Below are positions 49,796 to 60,146 of a stretch of 64,000 nucleotides of DNA, piece by piece. Positions within the stretch are counted from its first letter, which is position 1; each line of letters begins with the position of its first letter. The position numbers were made by a program, and so were the translations under genes. The stretch lies in the NCBI GenBank assembly GCA_017163975.1, contig JAFFSR010000092.1, positions 137,001-201,000 on the forward strand, written 5' to 3'. The DNA is from Anastatus disparis (lineage: Eukaryota > Arthropoda > Insecta > Hymenoptera > Eupelmidae). The notes beneath the pieces were generated by a model that made no database searches, was not told where the DNA came from, and saw only the letters and a list, made by a program, of their open reading frames with translations.

Positions 49796-50354
49796 AATAA
49801 GGCAAAGTGCATTTGACCTCGAATACCATTACTGACGATGAGAGTTCAAGTTTTAAAAATGATGAAGGACTCATTAGAACGTAAAATTTTCCCCTCTTTT
49901 CATTTCTGGGATCAAAAATATCTTTGCCCTTTGGAAAAATCCATTTGACCTTGATTTGACCTTCAAGGTCATGATCAAGGTCATGGTCAAGTACATATTT
50001 GAACGTAAAATTTCTTCCTTTTTTCACTTTCGGGGTCAAAATTATCTTTCCTCTTTGGAAAAATCCATTTGACCTTGATTTGACCTTCAAGGTCATGATC
50101 AAGGTCATGGTCAAGGACATATTTGGACGTAAAATTTTCCGCTCTTTCCGAATCCACAATAAAAAATAGGGGTTTTCATTTAAAAAAATCTACTTGACCT
50201 TCATTTGACCTTCAAGATCAATATCAAGGTCAAATTGAAGGTCACCATTGAATAGCCAGGGAAAAATCCTTGAACTTTTGTCTTGCAAGTTTTTTCCTAG
50301 ACTGCATTCCCGCCGAGATAAAATGCCGTCCCGGAACTTTTGGGACACCCTGTA
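49796..50354 (-). repeat. Right inverted arm of the DD41D element
   Basis: Reverse complement of the left arm, with one fewer copy of the 125-bp unit. The arm-length difference shows unequal repeat number between the two ends. Confidence 0.85.
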
Positions 50355-50356
50355 TA

Positions 50357-51209
50357 TCGCCCATTCTCTGTGAAATTAGTGGACAAAAAATTTTTTTTCG
50401 CTAAAAATTTCTAAAATGCTTCTTTTTTGTATTCTGGACCACTCAGAATTTTTCTAGATATTTTTAGGGACTAGTTTCAGAGCTACAAAGCTTCAAAGTT
50501 GGGCTAAAATCATATTTTTGACATTTTTGACTATTTTCAGGCTTAAATCACTCATTTGGGTTGCATTTAAGGAATTTAAGGAATCATTACTAAGAAACTT
50601 TTTTCTTTAATGTATTCTAGATTTTCAGAAAAAAGTTATTCCAATGTGCTAATGTAGCTATCCGCTGAGCTAAAACTATTTAAATCATTGAAATATAAGT
50701 TTTGGGTTTTCGAACCAAGATATCTGGGTAGGGAAGATCATCGGAGTAGGTTATACATGTACAAATATACCTTAAAAATTTCAGAGTGGTGCGGCTTCTT
50801 GTTTTTTTTTTAAACAATGCAAATCCAACTAAAAATCATGAAAAATGTGATTTCTAGCTACAGTTACTCATTTAAATGTCAACTTACACTTATCTGTTGC
50901 AGATGTCCCTTTGTAAGCATTCATAGAAATAGTTGTAAACTTAACAAATATTTTAAAATATGGAAAAATATTTTCTGAAAGGTTCAGAGTGGACCAAACC
51001 TTTGATATATGCCTATAACCTTTTTCTAAGATGTATCAGTTACACGATCAAAAACTAAAAATGCAGTTCTACCTATTTGTCAGAACTTTTTGTGTTAATT
51101 CATGAGAATTTTGTTAATTATTAGGTAATTCAAGTCCAACTGATTTCATCCACTGTGATATTGATTTCAAAATTGCACTATACTGATCTTCAACGAACTG
51201 ACCAAGAGA
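50357..51209. other. AT-rich non-coding stretch
   Basis: No gene, palindrome or tandem repeat that I can support. Confidence 0.4.
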
Positions 51210-51962
51210 GGCTACAAGCTTTGGGTCTCAGATCCTGCTGGAACTTTATGATAAGTTTTGGTTTGATATAACTAAAAGAAAGTTATAGCCTTAGAGTCTA
51301 ATGCTGAGCATTTTCCAAGTTAGAGCACATCACTTATTTCATATTTTTTTAAATTTTCAACCAACTCTTAAACAAAAATTTTTCACTTCGATACTAAAAA
51401 GTCTTTAAATGTAATTTATTTTCTTGCTATTGTTCTTCTTATTAATTATTAAATAACTGTACATGATTGACACAAAGATTCATATAATAGCTTACATGAT
51501 TTTTCCATTGTTTGTTGGCAAATTTTTGTAAAAAATTTTCCAAGAGAATCATCATGTAAAAATCATGCAAGTTATTATATAAATCATTGTGTCATGTTTG
51601 TATAGTTATTTAATAATTTGTCTAGAAAGTAAACTGTCAGGTAACTCGACCATTTTATTAAACTTTCTTGTTTAAAAATTTTGCATGAAATTGAATCTGT
51701 TCTTTTATTAATAAATTATGTTGATTTCAGGTATAAGAAGAATAGCAAGAAAATAAATTACATTTAAAGACTTTTTAGTATCAAAGTGAAAAATTTTTGT
51801 TCAAGAGTTTGTTAAAAATTAAAAAAAATATAAAATAAGTCAGCTGCTCTAACTAGGAAACTGCTCAGCGTTAGACTCTAAGGCTGAAGCTTTTTTTTAG
51901 TTATAACGAACTAAAACTTATCATAAAGTTTCAGCCAGATCTAAGACCCAAAGCTTGTAGCC
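51210..51962. mobile_element. Palindromic miniature element (about 750 bp)
   Basis: The ends GGCTACAAGCTTTGGGTC and GACCCAAAGCTTGTAGCC are reverse complements, and the arms continue inward to about 51440 and 51735. An inner pair (51440-51500 with 51555-51620) also pairs. The right arm is interrupted at about 51620-51730 by a non-matching insertion. No ORF. Target duplication not evident. Confidence 0.75.
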
Positions 51963-52305
51963 CCTACCGGTGAGATACAAAGAGACACGAGTTCAGTTAT
52001 ATATCACTGACAATAAGAAAAATTAAATTAAATAATAATATGTATCAATCTTTATTATATGTTGATTGTAAATATTTTTTAAAATTAATTCCAAGTTCCT
52101 ATACACAATTAAATTTAATTATTGCTATCATATCATGAGATTCAATGACAAATTGTCTGAAAATGTAAATTATGATAATCAATTTTCATAGAATTTTGTT
52201 TGTTACTAATATAAAAATAATAAATTACATTTAAAAAATATAACAAGAATTAGAATTAATGATTTTCTGAAACTAAACTTAATAATATACATCAGTATAG
52301 ATACT
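51963..52305. other. AT-rich spacer
   Basis: No feature seen. Confidence 0.4.
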
Positions 52306-52309
52306 TTAA

Positions 52310-52700
52310 GGGGAATCCTCATACCGACATAGAGTTCTACCTTATCTACATTTAAATTATGAATTTTAATAAAAATTTAACTATTCATGACTGAAATTCG
52401 TAGAAGAGGCACATTCTTAACATGCCAAAGAATTTATTGCAACGTTAAAAGACAATATAAAAATAAAGGCGAAAACTGCTTAATACGATTAACTTTTCAA
52501 TGTAGTTATGAATAATCATATTATGCAGTTTTTGTCTTCATTTTCACTTTAACTCTGTCTTTTAACGTTGCAATAAATTCTTTAGAATGTTAAGAATGTG
52601 CCTCTTCTATGAATTTTAGTCAAAAATAGTTAAATTTTTATTAAAATGCATAATTCAAATATAGATAAGGTAGATCTCTGTGCCGATATGAGGACACCCC
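52310..52700. mobile_element. TTAA-flanked palindromic element (391 bp)
   Basis: The arms are reverse complements almost to the centre (near 52500). Left end GGGGAATCCTCATACCGACA; right end, read inward, GGGGTGTCCTCATATCGGCA. TTAA lies outside both ends (52306-52309 and 52701-52704), as for piggyBac-type insertions. No coding capacity. Confidence 0.8.
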
Positions 52701-52736
52701 TTAATCTTAACGAATCTCATTGAATGGAATTTAAGT

Positions 52737-54554
52737 CAGTGTGTCCCCAACGGAAAAAATAAATGAAACACTTGAAATCATTCGAAAAGTTTTAGAAGTA
52801 ATCAGAAAGAAAATGAGGGAAACAGAAGGAAACAGTAAGAATTGAAATCGGTTGGAGAGACTTTGGTAAAATTGGGACAAGACATTCAAAGTATTCAAGT
52901 TTGTTTCCGCTTTTTTCGGTATATTTCATTTATTTTCATTTCTTTTCATTTTTTTACAAAATATCTTAGATCCTTTCCAGAATTAAACATTTATTTTCTA
53001 TAAATATTCAGAATATTTCGGAGTCTCTCGGAAATTTTCGGATGGCTTCAAAATTTTTCAAAATTTCTCAGAAGTTTTCGATTTTTCTTAGAACTTTATG
53101 AATTTTTTCATATTTTTCCAGAATCTTTTAGAATATTTATTGAAATAATCAGAATATTTTAGAGTATTGTAATTGATTTCTAATTTTTTCCAAACTTTTC
53201 AAATTTTTCCAAAAGTTTTCCCTATTTTTTTGAAGGTTTTGGATTCATTCCAATTATTTAAGTATTTCAATTAGATTATTAAAAAATTTGTAAAGAAATT
53301 GTTAGAAATTTTCAGAAACTCTAGAAAACCCTCGGAAATTTTCAGAAATTTTCGGAAAAATTCGAAAACATTCCGAATCTTACCAAAACTTTTTAAATTT
53401 TACGAATAATATTAGAAAATAACATTTATTGATAATAATAATTTGAAATATATACTTAACCTGTTAAATAATTTAATATTTCAGTATTTAAAATTTGACT
53501 TAATCAAAAATTTCAAGCTAAAAACTCGATTTTGAGCCCACTTAAAAAAGGAATCGAGCTTGAAATTGTAGACTGGGAAATCGTTAATACTCAACTATTT
53601 CAACAGACATTTTTTTGTTAAACAAACATATCACAAAACTATGATCTAGAAAATTATTTTTATTATAAATTAATTTTACAAATAAAGTTTTGTTATACAT
53701 ACATAAAAAATGAAATTTTTGTTTTTTAACTTAAATTTATGTTTTTTAACGTCCACAATAGCATATCTGGAAACTCTAACATGAAAGAAAAACTTTAAAA
53801 TTGAAAGAAACTGAAGTAAATTGAAATAAATTAAAACAAGTGAAAAGAAACTAAAGTAAATTGAGACAAACTGAAACAGATCAAAAGAAACTGAATAAAA
53901 CCGAAACAGATAGAGACAAACTGAAAAAATCGGAATTTGTATGAAATCTAATTTTTTCCATATTTACTTTCAACATTGAATAAAATGAAAACTACCGAAA
54001 ACTTGTAATAATTTTGAAACAAATTCAAAATGTTCCAATTATTTTATAATTTTACAAAAATTTTCCGTATGTTTCATTTTGTTTCAGTTTTCACAATTCA
54101 TTACATATTTCCTAATTTAAAATGAAATAATCTGATTAATTACAAGAGTTTTGGAAATATTCAGAAACAAACTGAATTAGTTTAAGGAAAAATGAAATAA
54201 AATGAAACAAACTGAAATTAAAATAAAGAAAACGAGAGAAATGAAAACGAATAGAAAGAAACTGAAACCAAAAGAATGAAACTGAAACAGTTTAAAAAAA
54301 TTGAAATAAATTAAAAAAAAAACTAAAATGAACCAAAATGATTATGACAGCTGATTTTTCTATATCCACTTAGAAAATGATATAAAATGAGACATTCAGA
54401 AAACTTCCGAAAATTTCTGAAACAGTTTAAAATGTACCAATTGTTTCGTCCCAATTTTCACAAGAACTTTCCGTTTCTTTCAGTTTCTTTCAGTTTCTTT
54501 CAGAAATTTTCAATTACTTTCGTTTATTTTTTCCATTGGGGGTGTTATACACTG
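52737..54554. mobile_element. Purine-rich inverted-repeat element (about 1.8 kb)
   Basis: Left end CAGTGTGTCCCCAACGGAAA and right end (read inward) CAGTGTATAACACCCCCAATGG, then AAAAATAAA(C/T)GAAA on both. The left end continues in GAAA-rich and TTCGGAA-rich sequence, the right end in the reverse complement (TTTC-rich). Inside, 53770-54320 is a degenerate GAAACTGAAATAAATT-type repeat and 53000-53400 a degenerate TTTTCAGAATTTTTCGG-type repeat. No ORF. It resembles a large non-autonomous element rather than a gene. Confidence 0.6.
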
Positions 54555-55015
54555 AATCTATAGAAGAATATTATCATTTACCTGTTATATACATCGATAT
54601 TATAATATTATTCACCTGCATTGCTATAAAAAGAATGCTTGTTCACCCTGGACTTATACTAATTATTACCTGTAATTGAAAAAAAAATTATTACAAAGCA
54701 TCAGTTTTATTATTTAAAGAAATCTTTTTCAATTTGTGAACAAGAAATAAAATAAAAACTTATCTGACTCATCGTCTCCATAGTCTGATATCCAATACAG
54801 GAACTACTTAGGTAAGGTAAGAATCATAAAATTGAAAATGAAAATGAAATTTTTAATAAACAATATAAGTATAATTATATTGAATAAATATTGTCTATAT
54901 AATAAAAAATAAACTAAATTCACAAACTTAAACATTTTTCCTTAAGAGCATGACGGAGGTCCCCTCTTCTCAAATAGTCTAGTAATATTTTAATTCCAAG
55001 TATACGTGCAAACAG
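54555..55015. other. AT-rich spacer
   Basis: No gene or repeat that I can support. Confidence 0.4.
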
Positions 55016-55442
55016 TACCCTATTGAAAATGTATACGTTTTTCCAATATGTATTTTTACTACGTATCATAATTACATAACAGAATTACGTAACTCCATAC
55101 GTAGCTAAGTATTCGAATTTGTGACATAATTCTTATACGTATTTATTTAAAAAATACGTAACTTCGATACATTTTTAATGTAAAAGTATGTTATTTTTAG
55201 ACCTATATATAGTTAAAATATGTATCCTCTATTAGCATATTTTAAGTGCATATAGGTCTAAAAATTACGTACTTTTACAAGAAAAACGTATCAAAGTTAA
55301 GTATTTTTTAAATAAATACGTATAAGAATCACGTCACAAATTCGAACACTTAGCTACGTATGGAGTTACGTAATTCTATTACGTAATTGAGATGCTTAGT
55401 AAAAATACGTATTGGAAATACGTATATATTTTTAATAGGGTA
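55016..55442. mobile_element. Palindromic TACGTA-rich miniature element (427 bp)
   Basis: Ends TACCCTATTGAAAA and TTTTAATAGGGTA. The arms are complementary to a centre near 55225, where GACCTATATA pairs with TATAGGTC. Many TACGTA and ACGTA palindromes lie in the arms. TA-type target possible. No ORF. Confidence 0.8.
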
Positions 55443-55909
55443 CGGTAAATCGAATTTTTTTATTACAGTAAGAAAATTTGTGAGTTTAAACTTGAGTGCT
55501 CAAAACTAAAGAAATTTACTAAAATACTAGGAATAAAAAGTTACTTGCAATCTTTTAATAAATAGTATTTCGAGGTGAAGTATATCGAGTTTTATGTCTA
55601 ATTTTCATTCGAATCTTATAAAAAAATAAAAAACACAATTGATTTCTTATTTCACTAAAATAATTCTCTTAATATACTCTAGTGCGTACAAGTCATTATA
55701 TTTGTTTAAATAATAAAATTAAAAAGTTATCAATAAAAAAAGCAAAAATTGTTTCCAACAGCTCCGACGACCCGTTAAAGGTTTTAAATATATTAAAAAC
55801 ATTTGCATGTTATAATTAAAATACAGACAGGATTATTGAATTCTTTATTTACAGTATATTTAAAAATTCAACATCGATATAAAAAAATGTAAAAACATAG
55901 ATATAATAA
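55443..55909. other. 3' flank of the four-exon gene
   Basis: AT-rich. A minus-strand AATAAA (plus TTTATT at about 55844-55849) lies some 60 bp downstream of the stop codon at 55910 and is a plausible polyadenylation signal. Confidence 0.5.
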
Positions 55910-56994
55910 TTAATCAATTACTGTTACTTCAATGGAGTCTACTGAACTAGAAAATAATTTGCATTTTACTTTGCCATTTGCTATTGGACTAATAAAATGT
56001 TGCTTTTGTAAGTTTTTCACCCTGTTTCTATTTTTAAAACGATTCTGCAGTTTTTTTAAATTTTTATTGTAATCTGATTCTAGTGAGTAAGCAAAATCAA
56101 CATTTGTATAGTTTCCTTTATTTTTCAACCACTCGTACAATGTAACTGCATCCAAAATTTGTTGTGTTGCTGGAAGTGTGAGACTTGCTTTAGCTGCAGC
56201 TCTTTTAACAGAACTACCTACTCCGTCACATGCACCTTTACCATGTGCAGTTGGAAAAAAATGCCACTCTGCAGATATCCCAAAATCATCACTATGATAA
56301 TAAATATTTAAAATGTTTTTAAAATTCTTAAACTGCTGAGGGGCTCCGTCAGTAAAATAGTAAATATTTTTCAATCCTTTGAAATTTTCTTTTAAATATA
56401 GAATTAGTAGTTGCTGATAAGTATAAACTGCTACAGTATCGTGACTTAAATTATTTGAAATTACTACAAATGCTTTGCCTGATAATTGAGTATGTTCCAC
56501 ATAATAAATATATGTAACAAATACTTTCGCCTGGTCGTTATTCCAGTGAAACCCAGGTGGAGCGTTTTGAGCAACAAAAGCATAATTCTCTGAAAAATCT
56601 AGGCATACCATAATTTCATCCTCTTTCAATTCATTTTTTAATTTTCTAAAATATTCAGATTGTGCTATTGAAATAAAAGCATGTGGCTGTAAAGCTTTAA
56701 TTTTATCACAAAATGATGGAATGAAATCATTTACGTCCTCTACAATATTTTTTAAAATGGCTCTAGGAGTTAACACCCATTGTGCATAGATAACTTCTTC
56801 AATTTCTTTTTCATCAAAAATCATGGTCAAGTAAGACTCTAAGCGTTGAACACCAGGACATTTGTCGCAGTCACCAAAATAACATTTGTATGCCATCGAC
56901 ATTTTATTTTTATTACAAATGATAGATTGCAAAATATCTTTATATGTCTTAAACTGGTGAGAATAGCCTTCTGTCATTTTTTCTAAATTACAAC
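55910..56994 (-). CDS. Exon 4 of the four-exon gene (catalytic core)
   Basis: Acceptor TTTTGTAG|GTTGT, open to the stop at 55910-55912. Holds the CxxC pair and the DFSEN, TDG and HGK...DG motifs, then a basic C-terminal tail (NRFKNRNRVKNLQKQ). This exon is free of stops. Confidence 0.75.
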
Positions 56995-58259
56995 CTACAA
57001 AAGTGTTTTTTTTCTTTTAATTAATATTATAAAAATTTATCCAAGTAAAAAATGTTGAAAATAAATTGAAAATACCTGATATCATCAACTTGACATTTTG
57101 ATGAATTGAACAAACACATACAGAATGTGTACCACTGCTACCAGCTAATACACAACATTTAGGTTTCAATTTGGCAAATGTAGAAAATCCTATTGGAATA
57201 TCAGATAAAAATTAATTACAAAATAATCTGTACAACTCTTTCAATGTACAAAGCAGAAGACGTTTTTGATCATAAACAATGTTGCCCTCCTCATCCTTGT
57301 ACTTAACACAGTCTTTTTTTCCAGGTAATATATAGGTATTTTCTTCACTTGTATAAAAATTTATTACATTTTGCTTAGTTGTTTCAGAAACAAGATTTCC
57401 TAAAATTATTTTTAATTAATATTAATTTTTACCAGGATAATATTCAACCAATTATATTTTATTTTAATAATTATTGCCAAAATTTAATTGTACTTCATTC
57501 ATATAACAAATTGAAATGTTCTATTAAATTTATTTAAATTATGTTTCATTTTTTCACCTATTATTTTTTTATGAATATTTTTAATTACCTTTTTTTATAG
57601 ATGGTTTTGCTAGAGGACCTGCTTCAGTTTGCAATTTTTTTGACATGTTAATCAAATAATTTGTAGTACCAAAATGTTTTTTTATTTCATCATATGACCA
57701 AGTTAATGGTAGCAGGGTCAGTATTTGGACTTTTTCTATTTTATGTGTATCTCTACTGTGGTATTTCATCTTTAAATTCTCTAATAAATCTACAAACATC
57801 TTAAAATCTTTTACAGAAACCTCTACTTCATCTTCGTTGTCATATAAAAGTTGTTCTACAAGCATTGGAATATCTGATGTATCTTCTGGTGATTCTGTAT
57901 TTTGGGTGCTATCTATAGAACAATTAAAAGATATAAAGAAGTATTTGAATAAAAATATTAAAATTGTAAAAATATTTTACATAAAGAACATTACATGGTG
58001 ATGTTTCAGTTGAAACGCAGACAGTATACATTTTGATCCTACATTTATAACAAATTCTATCATCAGGTGTTAATGGAGGTTCACAAGAAAATTTTTTAGT
58101 GAATTTCTCTAAGACTTGTTCTGATATTTTACGCAATGACTTTGCTGAACAAATCTCTTCACTGGCGAATGGCTTTCTGCATCTATTATAAGCTATACGT
58201 CTTTTCTTTTCTACATGGACGATTTCGGTTTCGTCAAGTGACATTTCCTCGCTCGACAT
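55910..58259 (-). CDS. Four-exon transposase-like gene with one in-frame stop
   Basis: The minus-strand exons 57995-58259, 57589-57912, 57076-57399 and 55910-56994 join in phase with GT/AG introns and total 1998 nt (666 codons with stop). Exon 1 has a Cys region with CYKC. Exon 3 has FSTFAKLKPK followed by HSVCVCSIHQN. Exon 4 has CYFGDCDKC (about 341-350), CLDFSENY (Asp437), GFHW (about 454), FTDGAPQQF (Asp520) and HGKGACDGVG (555-564, Asp561). These motifs recur in the 4.8-kb transposon's gene, so an RNase H-like DDD transposase is inferred. The only lesion I see is TAA at 57212-57214 (codon 259). No TIRs are visible around it, so it may be a domesticated gene, an immobilised copy, or one with a sequencing error at the stop. 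Confidence 0.7.
57076..57399 (-). CDS. Exon 3 of the four-exon gene (contains TAA)
   Basis: Acceptor TTTTAG|GAAATC, donor TCAG|GTATTTTC, 324 nt. In frame throughout except TAA at 57212-57214. Encodes a KKDCVKYKDEEGN segment and the FSTFAKLKPKCCVLAG/HSVCVCSIHQNVKL module. A 30-bp GT...AG span around the stop cannot rescue the frame, because its removal makes another stop. Confidence 0.65.
57589..57912 (-). CDS. Exon 2 of the four-exon gene
   Basis: Acceptor TTCTATAG|ATAGC, donor AAAAG|GTAATT, 324 nt, phase 1 to phase 1. Encodes an acidic stretch, then TLLPLTWSYDEIKKHFGTTN, a likely helix-turn-helix-type segment. Confidence 0.65.
57995..58259 (-). CDS. Exon 1 of the four-exon gene
   Basis: Starts at the ATG at 58257-58259 (MSSEEMSLDETEIV). 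An upstream in-frame ATG at 58286 is possible, but the shorter start gives an acidic N terminus with no loss. Encodes the Cys-containing N-terminal domain (NRCRKPF, then ICYKCRIK). Ends ACCAT|GTAATG, phase 1. Confidence 0.65.
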
Positions 58260-58487
58260 TGTTTTGTAACCAATAATTAAAATCAATTATAAAGAAGTGA
58301 ATAAACGAAGTCGAATATCAGACAGATCTACATCAATTTCATTAACACGAGTATTTGTAAGATATGTAATATTCGACTATTTATAAAATTAAAAAGAATG
58401 CTCACTTAATTTTTAAATTAAAAAAAGCATAAATAAAATATTGATGATTACATTAACTTATATGAATTTAATTAAAAAAATAATACC
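58260..58487. other. 5' flank of the four-exon gene
   Basis: Contains the putative promoter of the minus-strand gene. AGTCGAATATC (about 58309) and AATATTCGACT (about 58368) form a hairpin. No further feature. Confidence 0.4.
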
Positions 58488-58742
58488 GTTAATACTGTTT
58501 ATATAAAAACTGTTTACAAACATTTATTTTAAATGATAACGGCGCGATCGTACCTACCAGTCTTAAAACTCCCGTGGGCTCGAATTTGTAATCAACATTC
58601 AGTAATCGAACAGCATAATAACTTACTCTCTTATAAAAGAAATAAAGACAAAATGATGTTTAATAACTGAGTATCAACTTGTATGCACCGTTATCATTTA
58701 AAATATACGTTTGTAAACAGTTTTTATATAATAGTATTAACA
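58488..58742. mobile_element. Inverted-repeat element, arms 58488-58542 and 58688-58742
   Basis: GTTAATACTG...TATATAAAAACTGTTTACAAAC...TTTAAATGATAACGG pairs with its reverse complement at the right. The 145-bp centre carries CTCGAATTTGTAATCAACATTC, a diverged version of the arm of the adjacent hairpin at 58749. Confidence 0.7.
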
Positions 58743-58748
58743 GGGGCC

Positions 58749-58943
58749 TAAGGCTCGAATTTATAGTCGACACTCAACACTCAGCACTTCGATCTCAACC
58801 CTCAGATCTCAAACTTTCCTTGTTCCGTGTTCTCTATAAAACATGTCTACATGTATAGGAAATACAAAACAAGGGAAGTTTGAGATCTGAGGGTTGATAT
58901 CTGAGTGCTGAGTGTTGAGTGTCGACTATAAATTCGAGCCTTA
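58749..58943. mobile_element. 195-bp near-perfect hairpin element
   Basis: TAAGGCTCGAATTTATAGTC ... GACTATAAATTCGAGCCTTA. Arms of about 70 bp with very few mismatches (ACTCAACACTCAGCACT, CTCAACCCTCAGATCTCAAAC) and a ~50-bp loop. No coding capacity. It is a miniature element or a precursor-like hairpin. Confidence 0.8.
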
Positions 58944-58991
58944 TTCTGAAACTTTTCTTCTCGAGCAATAGGTTCGTGTGTGAGTGGAACT

Positions 58992-59124
58992 GTATACTCA
59001 TTAGGAGGAGAAAGAATACTATGAGACCCTTTGTCTATCTGTTTGTAATTACACTTGCGCATATGCAAGTAAAAAGAGATAGAGAAAGGTCCCATTGCAT
59101 TCTTTCTCGTTCTAACGAGTATAC
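58992..59124. mobile_element. 133-bp palindrome
   Basis: GTATACTC(A/G)TTA... pairs with ...TAACGAGTATAC around the centre TTGCGCATATGCAA. A, G-rich on the left arm (GGAGAAAGAATACTATG) and C, T-rich on the right. Confidence 0.7.
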
Positions 59125-60056
59125 GGTTTTTTACTTAATATTTATTTTATTGACAACAAATTTCTGTTAGTAATTGTGGATTATGTAAAATCTCTGTTTT
59201 TAACAGCCTGCTTTTTAATCTTGGTATTCGTTATTTACATCAATAATGTATAAAAAAATTCCCAAAATAAATATAATATGTAAATAAACAATAACAGCCA
59301 ATTATCGTTTATTGTAAATATATCTTTGTAAGTATTGCTTGTTATTTTTAATTTAAAATAATACAGTATCCAATAATTGAGTAATTATACTAATATAAAT
59401 TTTCTCAGATATACTTTAAATCACCTAAAATGTTAAGAGAAGATTTATTTATAGTTCGAGCGCTGAACTATTGCAGTATTTACAGTGAACTACTCTGTTA
59501 CTATACCTATCTAATAATGTGCGTCGCATATTTTAGACCGCTGTAGTTTCAACCTCGCGAACAATAATAGCTGTAGGAGGTATGGAACCATTGGCGTAAC
59601 GGATTTTTTTCGGTGTAACTTTAAGAAGGCTGCCCAACTGGAGGCTTCGTATATTTTTTCCTCATAAAAAAACGAAAAAAATAAGACTTTAAAGAGCCAA
59701 TTTAACCTGCTCGATTTTTAGATATACTAAATAGTATGTTTAAATCGATCAAGTAAGCATAAAAACCAGTATATTATAATTTGCAAAAATTCAGGTGAAT
59801 ATTACATCTGATTTCCAAGAAAAAATATTCTATTAAGTTTAAACGAAAAATTGATAGTTTTTGAGGAAAAAATTCCTTCAAATATTTATTTAGCAAAAAA
59901 TTTGGAAAATTCGAAAAATTCCATCACGTTTAAATCCTGACCCCTTTGACCTGGACCTCTAAAATTTTTTTTGTATATTTTGGGTATCAAATAGAACATT
60001 TTCACAGATTTTCGACAAATCCTATTTTTTTGTTAGGTGAGTTGACGTGAAACGTC

Positions 60057-60111
<55 letters not shown>

Positions 60112-60146
60112 CATGAGCGCCGCAACTGCCACTCTGTATACCTATA
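59125..60146. other. AT-rich intergenic DNA
   Basis: No gene. A short (TA)n piece with GTTGACGTGAAACGTCCCAT, belonging to the TA-rich minisatellite family, lies at about 60038-60115. Confidence 0.45.

Larger units (their letters stand above)
46756..50354 (-). mobile_element. 3.6-kb DD41D mariner-like transposon, apparently complete
   Basis: The ends are TACAGGGTGTCCCAAAAGTT and its reverse complement, with TA on both outer sides (46754-46755 and 50355-50356), the Tc1/mariner target. The inverted arms run about 560-640 bp. The outer ~110 bp are identical by eye and the next ~150 bp differ at only a few positions, so insertion or homogenisation was recent. Inside are a 125-bp tandem repeat in each arm, a 30/90-bp higher-order repeat, one intact transposase ORF on the minus strand, and a dispersed-repeat segment near 49495-49760. 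Confidence 0.9.

Noticed and set aside
49794..50159. 121-codon minus-strand ORF in the DD41D right arm
   Set aside because: Mirror of the repeat-derived frame in the left arm.
57190..57230. A 30-bp intron removing the in-frame stop of the four-exon gene
   Set aside because: Too short for a spliceosomal intron, and joining its ends creates a new stop codon.
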